A stretch of DNA of 64,000 nucleotides from Ochotona curzoniae (taxonomy: Eukaryota > Chordata > Mammalia > Lagomorpha > Ochotonidae). A model generated the notes under the pieces. It was given only the letters and a program-made list of their open reading frames with translations. It was not told where the DNA came from and did not search any database. Below are positions 1 through 11,639 of this stretch, one piece after another. The position numbers were made by a program, and so were the translations under genes. The stretch is taken from positions 248,001 through 312,000 of the forward strand of contig NW_024466307.1 of the NCBI RefSeq assembly GCF_017591425.1. Reading direction: 5' to 3'. The stretch's first letter is position 1, and every line of letters starts with the position of its first letter.

Positions 1-175
1 CTTAGCTCACTGTCTCCCAGGGAGGAGATCCTGATGGAATTTCTGGCTCCAGGCTTTGACTTGGCCCAGCCACAGCTGTTATGGGCATTTGGGAAGTGAG
101 CCAGCAGATGGAAGATCTCTCTGTCCCTCTTTTCTTGCCACTCTGTCTTTCAAACAAATAAATCTTAACAAATAT
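1..175 (+). mobile_element. CSINE, 3' part, cut by window edge
   Basis: The tail reads CTGGCTCCAGGC, CCAGCAGATGGAAGATCTC and CAAACAAATAAATCTT, the 3' half of a plus-strand CSINE. The body is outside the window. Confidence 0.8.
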
Positions 176-179
176 AAAC

Positions 180-300
180 TAAATTTTATTTTATTTTTTA
201 AATTTGAAACACAGAGCTGGACTCACACCAGCACTCTGCCATGGGACACAGGGCAGCTTTACCTGTGAGCCACAAGGCTGCCCCTTCTCCTGGCCTGGAA
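180..300 (-). mobile_element. Diverged CSINE fragment
   Basis: A T-rich start, a short diverged body and AGCCACAAGGCTGCCCC mark a decayed minus-strand copy abutting the previous element. Confidence 0.5.
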
Positions 301-435
301 ATCTTTAGACACAGAACCACTTACTACTGTGTCACAGCTGCCTGCAATAGCAATGCAGTCACACGTCCAGTGTTCTCGGTACAAGTCAACTGGGCAGGTT
401 TGGAGCCTAGGGCTGTAGAGGGTTGCCCCATCTAG

Positions 436-1290
436 GTGTGTGCTAGCACACGCTATGGTGGTTCTCTCAATGTATCACTGTCATTAAGCCCATGCCACTG
501 CACACGCTGACCATTAGGGGACAGACACCAAGCAGAGCCAAGTAGAAGTCAGCTCTTCACTTGGCTGCACAGTCTAGCAGAGAGGAAAAAAAATAACATG
601 ATTTGTTTGTGACAATTCTGAGTTGAGGTCTGGGTAATCACTGGACAAGCTGGTTCCCTGAAGAAGCAGGCAGAAATCAACCAATGTGGCAGCCCTGGCC
701 GGGGAGGATCCTAGTTGGGCAATGTGGCTACAGTTCACACACGCCCACGCAGAGGGGACACACAGCTGCTCCCTGGTCTTTCTCCATCAGCATTCTTTCA
801 GCCTTCTGCCTCCCATATAATTGTGAAACAAACACCTAACTTACTTCCTCCAAGAATTCTTTCGAGAATTGAGACTTCCTTTCACAGGATAGGTTGTACT
901 TACACTACAGAAATCATCAAATTTGGGGCAGTGCTCCCAAGCTTCTGTATTCTCCCAACGCCCCCATAAGCCACCTTGATAAGTTGTGTTAGCACGGAGC
1001 CCTGCTAAGCCAGTTTGGCATGAACCCTAACTCTGGTGTCAAAGCAGATTCCTCAACTTCCACCAGCCCCAGGTGATGTCTGGCCACACCCACTCTGTCC
1101 TCAGCCAGAATGCTGCTATGTCAGTTTGGCCAGAATTCCTGTCACCTGACATTGGACTTCTTGGTGTTTTCCATTCTTGGAGCTCCACCCTCTCCCTGGC
1201 TTTGACTCCCACTTACTGCATTTGGAGTAGAGCCCAGTCTGTGTTCCCTTCTGCAGGACCCCACGGCAGTGGTCCTCACACCTGTGGCAT
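436..1290. other. Intergenic, nothing recognised
   Basis: The short reading frames lack any family signature, and no clear repeat consensus is visible by eye. Confidence 0.5.
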
Positions 1291-1364
1291 AATCCCAAGT
1301 AAAGTCCACCTGCGTGATCCTGAGTGGAGTCTGCCTAGCTTTAACAAATGTCGTGCAACAACAG

Positions 1365-1622
1365 GTTGTGTGCAGTAGGTTACGAATCCACCTATCACCT
1401 CAGCAACCCATGCTGGAGTGCCAGGTTGAGTCTTGGCTACTCCACTTCCAGTGTCCTGCTTATGTGTGTGGGAAAGCCGTAAAAGATGGTCCGAGTACTT
1501 GAACCTTTGCCACCCATGTAGGAAACCACAATGGAGCTACTTACTGTGGTCATGTGGAGAGTGAACCATGAGATCTTAATCTTTCTCTCTTGTCCAGATA
1601 CATAAATAAGCAAATCTTTTCC
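1365..1622 (+). mobile_element. Diverged CSINE
   Basis: CATGCTGGAGTGCCAGGTTGAGTC, GTGTGGGAAAGC and a tail near ATAAATAAGCAAATC mark an old plus-strand copy. Confidence 0.65.
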
Positions 1623-1625
1623 TTA

Positions 1626-2228
1626 AATACTCTTGAATGCTTTCTTCTTTCCTTCCATCCCACAATGGCTGTGGGACATTTGCAGTGTGTTGCCAGGTGA
1701 ATTGCTCCAGGGTAGCTGTACACTACTGAGCCCGCACTCTCCTACCTGACCTGGTGTTTCTGGAGACCTGATCGATCCAGCTCCTGCAGTCCCTCTGATC
1801 TGGGAAGCACACCCTGTATGAAAAACTGTTTATCTTTGGAATCTGGAGTTCAGGGAACACTCCCTCTTCCCTCTGAGGACCCTCAGCCCTGCAGACTGTT
1901 CTCTGGGCGAAGTTTCACTGGTGGGTCCTCTTTTGAGCAAATCCTCATGCAGCTTGGGAGAAGCTTTGCTGGAATGGCACACACTGGAGTTCCCTCTGCT
2001 CCCCCACAGCTGCCAGCCATGCCTCTTACTGCTACTATTCTCAGGGGTCCCAAGGCAGCCCTGCTTTCTGGACCTGGCTGGGGGAGCGGGGCAAGCCGGC
2101 CTTTTCACAAGCTCTTGGCAGAAACTGCATACAAGCTTCTGGCATCCCTCTGTTCCCTCGGGGCAGAAGTGGCTGCTGGCTATCTGCCTGCAGCTCCTAC
2201 AGGGTGGATGACCTCACCTGGTTTGTAG
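1626..2228. other. Intergenic, nothing recognised
   Basis: A 136-codon plus frame and overlapping minus frames occur here. None has recognisable motifs, and the frames overlap on both strands as chance frames do in GC-richer sequence. Confidence 0.45.
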
Positions 2229-3380
2229 CATATGACATCTAACATGAGAAAATGTCTTTGCAAACTCAGGAAATGGGTAAACTGCATAAAACACAGGATT
2301 ACTATCCAAATGGAAAGGATTAAAGAGGTGTGCAACCTTAAAATTAAGAACTTCTGTTCATCCAAAAATATCATTTTTTTCCAATTAAAAGATGTTTACA
2401 ACTTAAAATAGAACTAGAACTAGAGAAAGAATCCTGTCTTATAAAAATACCTACATACTGAGGCCTGTGTGGGAGTACAGCAATCTGATATGCCACTTGA
2501 GATGCCAGCATCTCATGCAGGTGCTGGTTCGAGTCCTGGCTGCTCCACTCCCATCCAGCTCCATCTTAATGGTCTTGAAAAGCAGTGGAGGCCTTGGGAT
2601 CCTGCACCCAGATGGGAGACCTGGAAGAGGCACCTAGCTCCTGGCTTCAGATCAGCTCAATTCTGCCCATTGTGATGATTTGGGAAGTGAACCAGTGGGT
2701 GGAAGGAAGATCTCTCTCTCTTTCTACCCCTCTCTTTCTTTCTATATAACATAGCCTTTTAAATTAAAATTAAATAATTTTGAAGAAAAGAATACCTAAA
2801 TATCAATTAGAAAAAGATAACTCAATAAACCCTCCCTACAGGATTCTAAGGGAAGAAAATGTGACAAATAACCACACAAAAAGGTATGCTCATGGAAATG
2901 CAAATTCAAGCCACAGCAAGAAGCAATCCCACACTCAGCCTATCGGCAACAACCTAAAACCACAGAAATGCTGTAGGAACTGACACACCCCAGCAGGGAT
3001 CCCAACTCATTCAAGCCTTCAGGGCAGCACTTTTGCCAGTTCTTTAGGTGAACACAAATCCTAAAGTTAGCAACTCCACTCATAGAGAGGCCTCTTAGGT
3101 TGGCACTGGACACCTGCCCCACCTTGTTCAGAACAGGCTGTCTCCATGGGGAACATATCTAATTGCCTACCAGGAAAACTATTTCAATGCACTGTAGTAC
3201 TTTATAACTAAGAAAATGATAACCTTACCAACATGGGTGAATTTCAGAACTCATTCTCTATGAAGTTTAAGAATAAACAGTCGTACTTGGCACAGGCATA
3301 GTAGAAGAACTGAACAAACTGGACAACTACCTCAGTCAAACGATGACAGCAAAAAATCTCAGTGAGTGGAGACTTGAGGC
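2229..3380 (+). mobile_element. Old L1 3' fragment, split by a CSINE
   Basis: Around 2,900, CATGGAAATGCAAATTCAAGC is the decayed form of a well-known segment near the end of L1 ORF2. The sequence before 2,460 and after 2,760 follows the same L1 order. Reading frames are broken throughout. A CSINE at 2,461-2,755 interrupts it. Confidence 0.65.
2461..2755 (+). mobile_element. CSINE, older rabbit-like subtype, inside L1
   Basis: The body has GTTCGAGTCCTGGCTGCTCC and the tail TCTCTCTCTTTCTACCCC. This subtype differs from the young copies here, which read GGTTCTAATCC at the same place. Confidence 0.85.
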
Positions 3381-4398
3381 TTACTATGTCAATCAATCAA
3401 CATTGGGAGGGTAACATCATCCTTGGATCAGTGAAAACAAGAGAATTCCAGAACTATCCAAATCATTTGGGCAGAACCCTATGTACACATTGAGACTCTG
3501 GGTTGATATGAGATGGCAGTTCCTCATCCCTGGGTACTGGGACACTTGGAAAGTCGTGAGTGGTTCCCCCTTTGTCTCTGCTTCCCCAAGAAACAACAAG
3601 AAGAAATAGCAAAATTGAAAACAATAAGTTCACCCAATTTTCCCTAAACCTTAATTCTTCCCACTTCGATCAACCACATAATCATTATAAAAATTTAAAA
3701 ATATATATTTTAAAAAGCCCTCAGCAACAAGATATGCTTTAGGACTCATTCATAGGTGGTAAGGCTCAAAAAGAGTAAACCAGAAACAAAATTCAGGGAA
3801 GCTGTTAGACAAAAACCACACCAAGCAGCGGGGATACTGAGACCAGAGATGATAAAACCAGGATTACTGAGATCTGCTCTGGGCAAGGTTCACCGTCTGC
3901 AAGCTACCGGGGGCTGAAGCCACGCAGGACTGAGGCACCCTAGCTGAAGTAACGCACGACTAAGCAGGCTTGAGGTAAAGGTGTTGTCTTCTAACTGGTC
4001 ACCTCCATTTAAATGAGACCAGGCGGCTGTTCTGGTGGGAACTTTTGGCGTCACCTAGGGGCTTTCTGCCTGCCCCAGGCCCTCCGGGCTAACAAACCCT
4101 TAGCTCTGGGGAAGGCAGATGAACTAGGGGCGAGTTTCCAGGAAACAGCAATGGGGTCGCAGTGCTGGGCTGAGCTGGGCGTCACAGGCGTCCACTTTAT
4201 TGTCAGGGGTCAGCTTCCACAGCAAGGGGAGTAACCGAGTCAGCATTTATTATTGCATCCATTACATATTGTGTAAGTGTAATACAGAATGCGATGGCAC
4301 GGCATGGATGTGATAATTGTATAGTAGAATTGTTGATTACATGGTGCATATACACTAATTATGTGTGGGGTTAGGGTCATTATTTCTACCACTTCCCT
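3381..4398. other. Intergenic, nothing recognised
   Basis: Mixed AT-rich and GC-richer sequence without a supported gene. A 73-codon plus frame at 4,013 has no visible domain. Confidence 0.45.
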
Positions 4399-4413
4399 AA
4401 TTTATTTAATCTT

Positions 4414-4737
4414 TTTCTTTAAAGATTTATTTTATTTTTCTTGGAAAGGCGGATATATAGAGAGGAGAGACAGAGAGAAAGATCCTCCGTCCGATGATTC
4501 ACTCCCCAGGTGAGCGCAATGGCCGATGCTATGCCGATCCGAAGCCAGGAGCCTCTTCCGGGTCTCCCACGCGGGTGCAGGGTCCCAAAGCTTTGGGCCG
4601 TCCTCGGCTGCTTTCCCGGGCCACAGGCAGGGAGCTGGAAGGGAAGCGGGGCTGCCGGGATTAGAACCAGCGCCCATATGGGATCCCGGGCGTGCAAGGC
4701 GAGGACCTTAACCACTTGCGCCACCGCGCCGGGCCCC
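4414..4737 (-). mobile_element. Young CSINE with perfect target-site duplication
   Basis: This is a near-consensus copy ending GCGCCGGGCCCC. It is flanked by a perfect 15-bp duplication, AATTTATTTAATCTT, at 4399-4413 and 4738-4752, which demonstrates retrotransposition. Confidence 0.95.
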
Positions 4738-4858
4738 AATTTATTTAATCTTAATGTACTACAGTTGTCCCTCACCATCCAAAGAGGGGACCAGTCTAGG
4801 AGGTGTCACAGACACTCAGATTCTCTGGGGCTTAATCTCTCACATGAAACTGTGCAGA

Positions 4859-4860
<2 letters not shown>

Positions 4861-4924
<64 letters not shown>
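4861..4924. repeat. Compound (TA)n(TG)n(TA)n microsatellite
   Basis: About 15 TA units, then about 8 TG units, then about 9 TA units, lying between two opposed young CSINEs. It is likely polymorphic. Confidence 0.95.
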
Positions 4925-4960
4925 CCTGCACACATCCGCCTGTAAAAACTAACTCAATGT

Positions 4961-5297
4961 GGGCCCAGCGCGGTGGCACAGTGGTTAAGGTCCTCGCCTT
5001 GCACGCCCGGGATCCCATATGGGCGTTGGTTCTATCCCAACAGCCCCGCTTCCCTTCCAGTTCCCTGCCTGTGGCCCGGGAAGGCAGTCGAGGACGGCCC
5101 AAAGCTTTGGGACCCTGCACCCGCGTGGGAGACCCGGAAGAGGCTCCTGGCTTCGGACCAGCATAGCATTGGCCGTTGGGCTCACTTGGGGAGCGAATCA
5201 TCGGACGGAAGATCTTCCTCTCTGTCTCTCCTCTCTGTATATCCGCCTTTCCATAAAAAAAAAATAATAATAAAAATAAATCTTAAAAAAAAAAAAA
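4961..5297 (+). mobile_element. Young CSINE with target-site duplication
   Basis: The copy runs from GGGCCCAGCGCGGTGGCAC to AATAAATCTT plus poly(A). A 17-bp duplication, AAAAACTAACTCAATGT, precedes it and recurs with one mismatch at about 5295-5311. Confidence 0.95.
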
Positions 5298-5311
5298 AAC
5301 TAACTCAACGT

Positions 5312-6584
5312 GAGTGACACCTAAGCAGTTTGCTGCACTGTGTCTTTTGGGGAAAGCTCAATGACAAGAAATGACAAGCTGTATATATGCAGTGCAAACA
5401 CCAACTTCTGTCCAATACTTTTGATCAACAGGGAGCCAAGTACATAAATGAGGAACTCACAGATACTGTATTTGCACAGGCAATCTTCAACCTACTGCTC
5501 TCTGGAGAAGACACAAAATCTTTCCACTGCTTTTGGAAACCTGGCCTGAAACACTGATGCCCTTTCTCAGGTGTCCTGGCGAGGGGCTCTGTGAAGTCTG
5601 CACTCTGCCCTGGGACGACCGTGAGCACTGCTGCACTGTGTCCTCCCGGCCGCCTGCCTCCATCTTGGGAGCTGCACTTCTCCCACCTGCACTGTATCCA
5701 ACTTGATCCCTGATTTCAGAAACAAAGATTGCTTTCTCCCTGCCTCCCATCATGCCCCAGACCTTTAGCAACATCTAGTGGCTGTGGAATACAGAACAAA
5801 CAGCTGCAGGTAGACTGAAGAGCTTCTGGCAAGTCGGAAGCTTCTTAAAATGTTAATAGCGTCTCTTCTGTGCACAGGTAGCTTTACATACACTGCTGCA
5901 TTTTTAAACAGTTCTCTTAGCCTGCCGTGAACTTGACCGTACCACACAAGGAGCAGTCTTGTGAAAAACCCGCAGGAGGCCCCAGCCAAGGACCCAGAGC
6001 AGTGGGAAGCTCCCCGAGGGCTAAGCGGGTGCCTGAGCACAAGAACAGAAAGGAGAGAGGATGAGAGGGTTATTGGCAAAAGAGAAAAGAATACAGCACG
6101 GCCATGGGGCTCATAGCCCCAGAATCCAGGCTTCTTTCACCTTTTTAAGTTTCCAATTGTTAGTTTTATTGTCACAATCCCAAAAGCCAGATGCAATAAG
6201 TCACTGAAAGAGGTCTTTATTTCAGCAGGGTGGGTAGCCATGGGGCAGTGAGAAAGCAGCAGGAGAAAGAGACAAAAGAGACAGACAGAAAGCAGAGAGA
6301 GATAACAGGGAGGAGGCCTCGAGGTGGCTATGGTGAGTGCAGGGTTAGGGACTGGCAGACACAGCTGTGGGTGGACACCAGGGATAAATGCCTCGGGGAT
6401 CCAGGATCGGTGGAGCACACACTTTAAACCTGAAGGTCACTAAGCTTACTTAGGTAAGTGGGCCTTGTAAGGAGGGGGCAAGACATAGGGAATTTAAGGT
6501 AGTACCGGAAAAACAGGCATTCAAGGCATTCAAGGTGGCCCTGATTCCAGTGGTGGGATCAGTCTCAGGGTCGCTGTTCAAGTC
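5312..6584. other. Intergenic, nothing recognised
   Basis: No supported gene. A purine-rich tract rich in GAGA and AGACAGA lies at about 6,245-6,320. Confidence 0.45.
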
Positions 6585-7015
6585 ACTCTGATACTAACTG
6601 GCATATAATTAACTACCTTTATGGGGTACAGAGTATGTGATGATCATATCTGGGTTACCGGTATACCCATCACTCCAAACACGTACCATTTGTGTTGGGA
6701 ACACTGCAAAACCTGTAGACTAGCTAATTTGAAACTTCAAAATATATATAACTGTATAAATCAGTTATACAAAAAAAAAAAAAAAGAAATACACAGATAA
6801 CTGTTTTGCATCCGTTAACCCAATGTGCTATAACCCCTGTCCTGCCACAGCCCTACAACAGTCCTCCTTCTGTTCTTGGCTCCTGTGACGTCAGTTTTTC
6901 GGGATTGCATACATGAGGTACTATGGCGTTTTCTGTTCCTGATTTATCTCTGTATAATGTCCTGTAGTTCATTCATAACCCAGAAATTGGCAGGACTTTA
7001 TTGTGTTTTTTTAAA
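6585..7015 (-). mobile_element. Old L1 3' end fragment
   Basis: On the plus strand TTTATGGGGTACAGAGT, TGTGTTGGGAACACTGC and GTCCTGTAGTTCATTCAT follow the antisense of the 3' end of mammalian L1 in order. The element therefore lies on the minus strand. It is strongly decayed. Confidence 0.7.
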
Positions 7016-7189
7016 TACCTGAAAGAATCTGGAATCCTATTCTCAGAAAACTACAGTTCAGCCTTTGTTGTAACCCCAGGGCAGGTTTCCTCTCACCCCG
7101 AGCCTGGGTGAGGATTCTGCCTCCCGCCTGGCTCACCGTGGTCTTCCCTCTGACCTGCCAGTGTTACTGTTCTCAGGTTCTGCTCCCAG

Positions 7190-7482
7190 ACAGCTGGAGT
7201 GCAAGCCAGGAAACTCCCAGGGCAGGCATCTGGCTGCCTGGTCAGGAGGCCACATTCTGTAGTGAGCCCTGACTCTGCCCCTGACTGCAGAGGGGATGAG
7301 CCGCTGGCTCAAGGACTTGGGTCCCCATCTACCCACATGGACGACCTGATCCAGTTCTGAGCTCTCTAGGTCAGTCTGACCCAGCCCTGGCTGTTGTGGG
7401 CATGCAGGAGTAAACCAGCAGATGGGAACACTCTTATTGTCTCTCACCTTCTCCATATTTGTCTTTCAAATAAAATAATTAA
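7190..7482 (+). mobile_element. Diverged CSINE
   Basis: CAAGGACTTGGGTCCCCATC, CCCTGGCTGTTGTGGGCATG, AAACCAGCAGATGGGAAC and a CTTTCAAATAAAATAAT tail mark an older plus-strand copy. Confidence 0.7.
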
Positions 7483-7485
7483 AAG

Positions 7486-8279
7486 ACAGCGGCAGCAGCT
7501 GTGACTCCTTTCTGTGGATGTGGCTGCAGAAACCACAAGTGCAGCCCTGCAGGTGGGGGATGTGAGCCCTGGGAAAGCAGCACTTGTCTGCTGCTCTCTC
7601 TGGCCTCGGGTGACCTGAGAGGGATGGGGAGCAGGAGTGGCCTAAGGCTCAGGCACCCCAAGGATTCACACTTTGTGACTTTGTTTACCCGATTTTTCTA
7701 ACTGTACATCTGGTATGACTGTCCCTACAGTGTTCATGGTCAGTTCTCCATAGGACATGCTTAACTCAGTTATATATGTTCAAACTTGACTCAGAGGACT
7801 TCACATTATTAGTGCCTGCCACCAGCTGTCACATGTGTTGCGCACACAGACTTCAGCATCACTTTGCCATCCCAGACCATTGTCTCTAGTTTTAGAGGGG
7901 CTGTGGTGGCTACTTTCAGGAGTCACCAGCTGAAGAAACAGCTCACAGGAGAGGTGTAACCCTGACAATACGGGTGTGTGTGGTGGGGATTCCAGCCAAA
8001 ACTGGCATGCGACGAAGTAGAAGACTGAGGAAGGACCAACCACACCACAGGCAGGGTGGGTCACCCAGTTAACACGTGAGAAAGAAAAGGCAGAGGCCAA
8101 GTCAGGCTTGCTCTCTGTGCCCTCTCCTCCTGGCCTTGTACATGAGAGCTTCAGACTCTGGCCTTTGGCCTCAGTCACACCACCCACCTGCCTGGATGTG
8201 ACACCTCAAGGCTGGGATTGAGCCATGCTCCTGGCATCCCCGGGTGTCCATCTTGCAAGCAGTCTGTTGTAAGGCTTCT
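7486..8279. other. Intergenic, nothing recognised
   Basis: No supported gene or repeat. A 128-codon minus frame (7,801-8,187) shows no recognisable domain and no splice context. Confidence 0.4.
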
Positions 8280-8455
8280 TGGCCTCCATAACTCCCCTAA
8301 CAAATCATCCACTGTTTATCTGTCATCTGTCAATCCACTTGTCACCTGTTTATCCTCGATTTAATCTCACCAATCCTCAATTGAACAATATGTCCACTCA
8401 CCTACTCTTCATCTTACCTATCACCTGCTTGCCCGTCCATTACCCACCTCAGCCC
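8280..8455. repeat. Degenerate (ATCC/ACCT)n simple-repeat tract
   Basis: Pyrimidine-rich sequence with repeated CATC, ATCC and CACCT motifs over about 175 bp, consistent with a decayed tetranucleotide microsatellite. Confidence 0.6.
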
Positions 8456-8694
8456 AGGGAGCCCTGACCAGCATGAGCACACAGAGTGGAACTGAAGGAT
8501 TTGGAGGCAGTGACTGTGAGGTGGGGCAGGCAGCCTTGTCCCAAGATGCTGAAATGTAAAATGAAGGACATATAGTGTAGCAGACAACAAACTCAGTTAT
8601 GTATTATAGACCCAGTTACATATGAAATGCTTGGCTAAGCAGTAGGAAAAGGAGGAAATATTTAAGAAAAGGAGTAGGAGCAAGCAGTTATTTC

Positions 8695-9260
8695 TTTTTT
8701 TTTTTCAAATGTCACATTTAATGTTTTCCCCACTGTACTTCAAATCTACATTGCACAAAGTGACCAGAAAGTGTGCCATGGTAATTGACCAACCTCTGAG
8801 ATTGTACCTTTCACACCGGTGTCTTCTCAGGCTCTTTTGATACTAAACACATTTCTCATTCAAGTGAATTGAAATGCTTCAGTTGAGTTGATTCTCAGGA
8901 GCCTCATAAAAAAAAAAAAACAAAGATATTGCACCATCTTTGTTTAGTAATTCAATGTCTGTCTGTTTCTTTCACAGCAAATAATTACTTCATTGAAGTT
9001 AAAACTTCCAAACATAACTTATTAATAGTCTTCAAATTCAGCTCAGATCACTCAAGATGAAAATACTCTGCTAAATACAGGTAACTTACAATAACTTTAA
9101 CAGTTAATTGTCCATAACACACACCAAGGTTTTTTCCTAGACCAATTTTAAGACGATCCATTAGTACTCCTTGTACAGGTGGCAAGTAGTTATTTCTAAA
9201 TGAAGAACTGAATCTGGATCCATCTTTGCTGTTTGCTGGCACAAGAAAACACCTGAGTCT
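8695..9260 (-). pseudogene. Candidate processed retrocopy, source unknown
   Basis: Read on the minus strand, about 560 bp ends in an ATTAAA signal (8722-8717), then about 12 bp and an A-tract of about 11 bases (8705-8695), like a retroposed 3' UTR. The upstream end has a frame encoding RNNYLPPVQGVLMDRLKIGL that stops at 9,048. I do not recognise the parent gene. A clear target duplication was not found. It could instead be unique sequence with a fortuitous A-tract. Confidence 0.3.
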
Positions 9261-9283
9261 GGGACAGTAATGAGAGAACCTGG

Positions 9284-9600
9284 GGGCTTCCCTTGTGGCA
9301 CAGTGAATTAAGCTGGTGCAGGTCACACTGGCATCCTGTATCACCACCATTCAAGTTCAGGTCACTCTGCTTTCAACCCAGCTTCCTGCTCACGTGGCTG
9401 GGAAGGCAGCAGAGGGTGGTCTGTGTGCTTGGGTCCCTGCACTCACAAGGGAGACCCGGATGCAGCTCCTGGCTTACAACCTGGCCCAGATTCAGCTGTT
9501 GCAGCCGTTGGTGGAAGATATCTCCCTGTCTGTGTCTCTTCCTCTTTGCTGTTCTGCCCATCAAATGTATAAATGCATCTTTAAAATAAAAGAAAAAGAA
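9284..9600 (+). mobile_element. Diverged CSINE
   Basis: CTTGTGGCACAGTGAATTAAGC, GTGGCTGGGAAGGCAGCAGAGG, GAGACCCGGATGCAGCTCCTGG and an AAAATAAAAGAAAAA tail. Confidence 0.8.
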
Positions 9601-9934
9601 TTTGTTTTTGCTTCATATCTTGCTGGCAGGAAATTTGAAACCAGAAACCGTGTCTAATGAGAGCCATGTGCTATATCCTGAACACTGGCATTACATACCA
9701 GGAACGACTATGGGAGGGACGAGGGCTGGCAACAACCCTGTTGGAGGAACTGACCAGGTGCCAGGAGACCTGAATGTTTCCTCCCTATTGCCCTACCAGG
9801 CCCACCTCCCAGTGCTGCCCCATGGAGGAGCCAGTTTCAGCAGCCTTTGGTCAGGACACACAGCCCAAAGCTCATACTAGCCACAAGGTTAAATCCCGAT
9901 TCCAGACGGTTCCACAAAGTGCCAGATTATACTT

Positions 9935-10210
9935 CGTTATGTGAGCGACAGGCAGACGGAGAAAGAGTTTTCATCTGTGGGTCACTTTCCAAATGGCTTC
10001 AATGGCTAAGACTGGATATTTGAATTGAATATTTGATCATTCAAAGCCAGGATCCAGGAGCTCGATCCAGGCCAGCCACACAAGTGGCAGGAATCCAACT
10101 GCTTGAGCTGTCGCTGCTGCTGCCCACAGGTACGTTCACAGGACGTGTAGGAGCCAGCCTAGACACTCCAGGCTTCCCAACTAGCACCTCTAATTGCTAT
10201 ACCAGGTCCA
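9935..10210 (-). mobile_element. Old CSINE-like element
   Basis: GACAGGCAGACGGAGAAAGAG, AAATGGCTTCAATGGCTAAG and a CACTCC...CTAGCACC end are consistent with a decayed minus-strand SINE. Confidence 0.5.
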
Positions 10211-10229
10211 AAATGCCACATTTGAAACC

Positions 10230-10650
10230 CTTAGGGAAAAAAAGTATATTTTTACATCTCAGGGAAGGGAAGAAGTTAATAAACAAGGCACAAAAAGCCA
10301 AAATTCAGAAAGAGACGAGGAGTAAAGTTTACCAGGTAGAAATTAAGAACTGTGCTCCTTGAAGAGACTGACGATGCAGCCACTGGGAGATTTCTGCAGA
10401 ACACAGAGGAGGAGATTATTAATACCCCAAACACAGAGAATTATAAACCAAAACGAAATCACAAAATCCAGAATAAAAATGAGCAAAGGTCATGATGAGG
10501 CACTTCTCTCAGCAGGAAACTTAATCATTAAACATGAACACAGTAAGGAAATAAACCTCAATTTTATGCGTGACCAGGATAATTCAAACTGAAATAACAA
10601 GCCATGTTGTCTCCTACCCTCATACATCTAGATGTATTCCGTCAGGAGCT
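10230..10650 (+). mobile_element. Old L1 ORF2 3' fragment
   Basis: GAGCAAAGGTCATGATGAGGC, followed by CATGAACACAGTAAGG and the order of the following motifs, is the decayed form of the end of L1 ORF2. Stops and indels are frequent. Confidence 0.6.
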
Positions 10651-11480
10651 TGAGAGACCAGTTTGGGATATTCGTGATGGACCCACACTCCGAGGTTAGA
10701 ATTTGCAACGGAGCTCTGCTGGATAGTTATGAGTGATGTCTGCTGGCCTGTTTCAATCCCTCGGGAGTGCCGGGAGTGCAACAGGCCACGGGCACCAGGC
10801 CACTGTGGGCTGCCTTTGCCAAGCACTACCGCAGGGCTCCACCTAGGCCTGGAGGTCTCAGCCATGGTGCTGACGGCACCCATCTTCTTGCCACAGCCCG
10901 CCTCTCTTCCAACGCCACTTACCTTACACCTCTTGTGGCACTCAGTGGAAGCAGCATGAGTCTCCCCTACTGATCACACCCCTCAAGTCTTCACAGAAGG
11001 CAGGACCCCTGCCAAGCGCAGAGCGTGCCTTCTCCAGAAGCCCAGTCCTGTCAAATGGGCTGCAGCACCATGTCCTAGGGTCCAGACGTCTCCTCCCAAG
11101 AGTTCTGCAGATTCTCAAAGCCCTCTGCTCCCTCTAGCCAGGACTTGTCTGAACCAGCGTAATCTGCAGCTCCTCTCCCTGTCCTGCTCTGCCATTGCAC
11201 AGAATATCTCAAGGAAGCGGAAGGAAACAGCGCAGGCATCCTTTGTCTGACATCTGCCAACTGGCCAATAGAAAATCCTGAAGAAAACTAGTGGGCATGT
11301 TCCCAGGCCAGCTAGAGCCAACATCACCTACTGAGCAGTATTGTGCCACTTGCTTCAGGAAGAGTCCCTCTCAATGACCATTGGCAGGCTCCAGCAACCC
11401 AGGAGATGGACAGAGGAGGGCAGAGGGGCATCACGCCTCCCGGCAGGCACACCTGTCTCTAGGATGTCCTCAGCAAGGAA
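10651..11480. other. Intergenic, nothing recognised
   Basis: Overlapping short frames on both strands and no gene signature. Confidence 0.4.
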
Positions 11481-11484
11481 AGCC

Positions 11485-11620
11485 ACACACACAAAGCGTG
11501 CACAGCATACACAGAGCACACACAGTACACACAGTACACAGCTCACACAGCGCACAGGGCATACACACAGCACATGGAGAGCACACACACAGGGGCCACA
11601 CGCACAGAGCACATGGTATC
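11485..11620. repeat. Degenerate CACACAGYA minisatellite
   Basis: Irregular repeats of CACACAG, ACAGTACA and ACACAGCA over about 135 bp. The tract keeps frames open on both strands by repetition. Confidence 0.75.
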
Positions 11621-11639
11621 ACCCTTCCAGCAGGGACTC

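Noticed and set aside
4510..5201. 218-codon plus and 131-codon minus frames with YIYIYI/VCVCV stretches
   Set aside because: They are translations of two opposed SINEs and the TA/TG microsatellite between them.
11355..11612. Cysteine-rich minus-strand frame and Thr/His-rich plus frame
   Set aside because: Both are produced by the degenerate CACACAG minisatellite.
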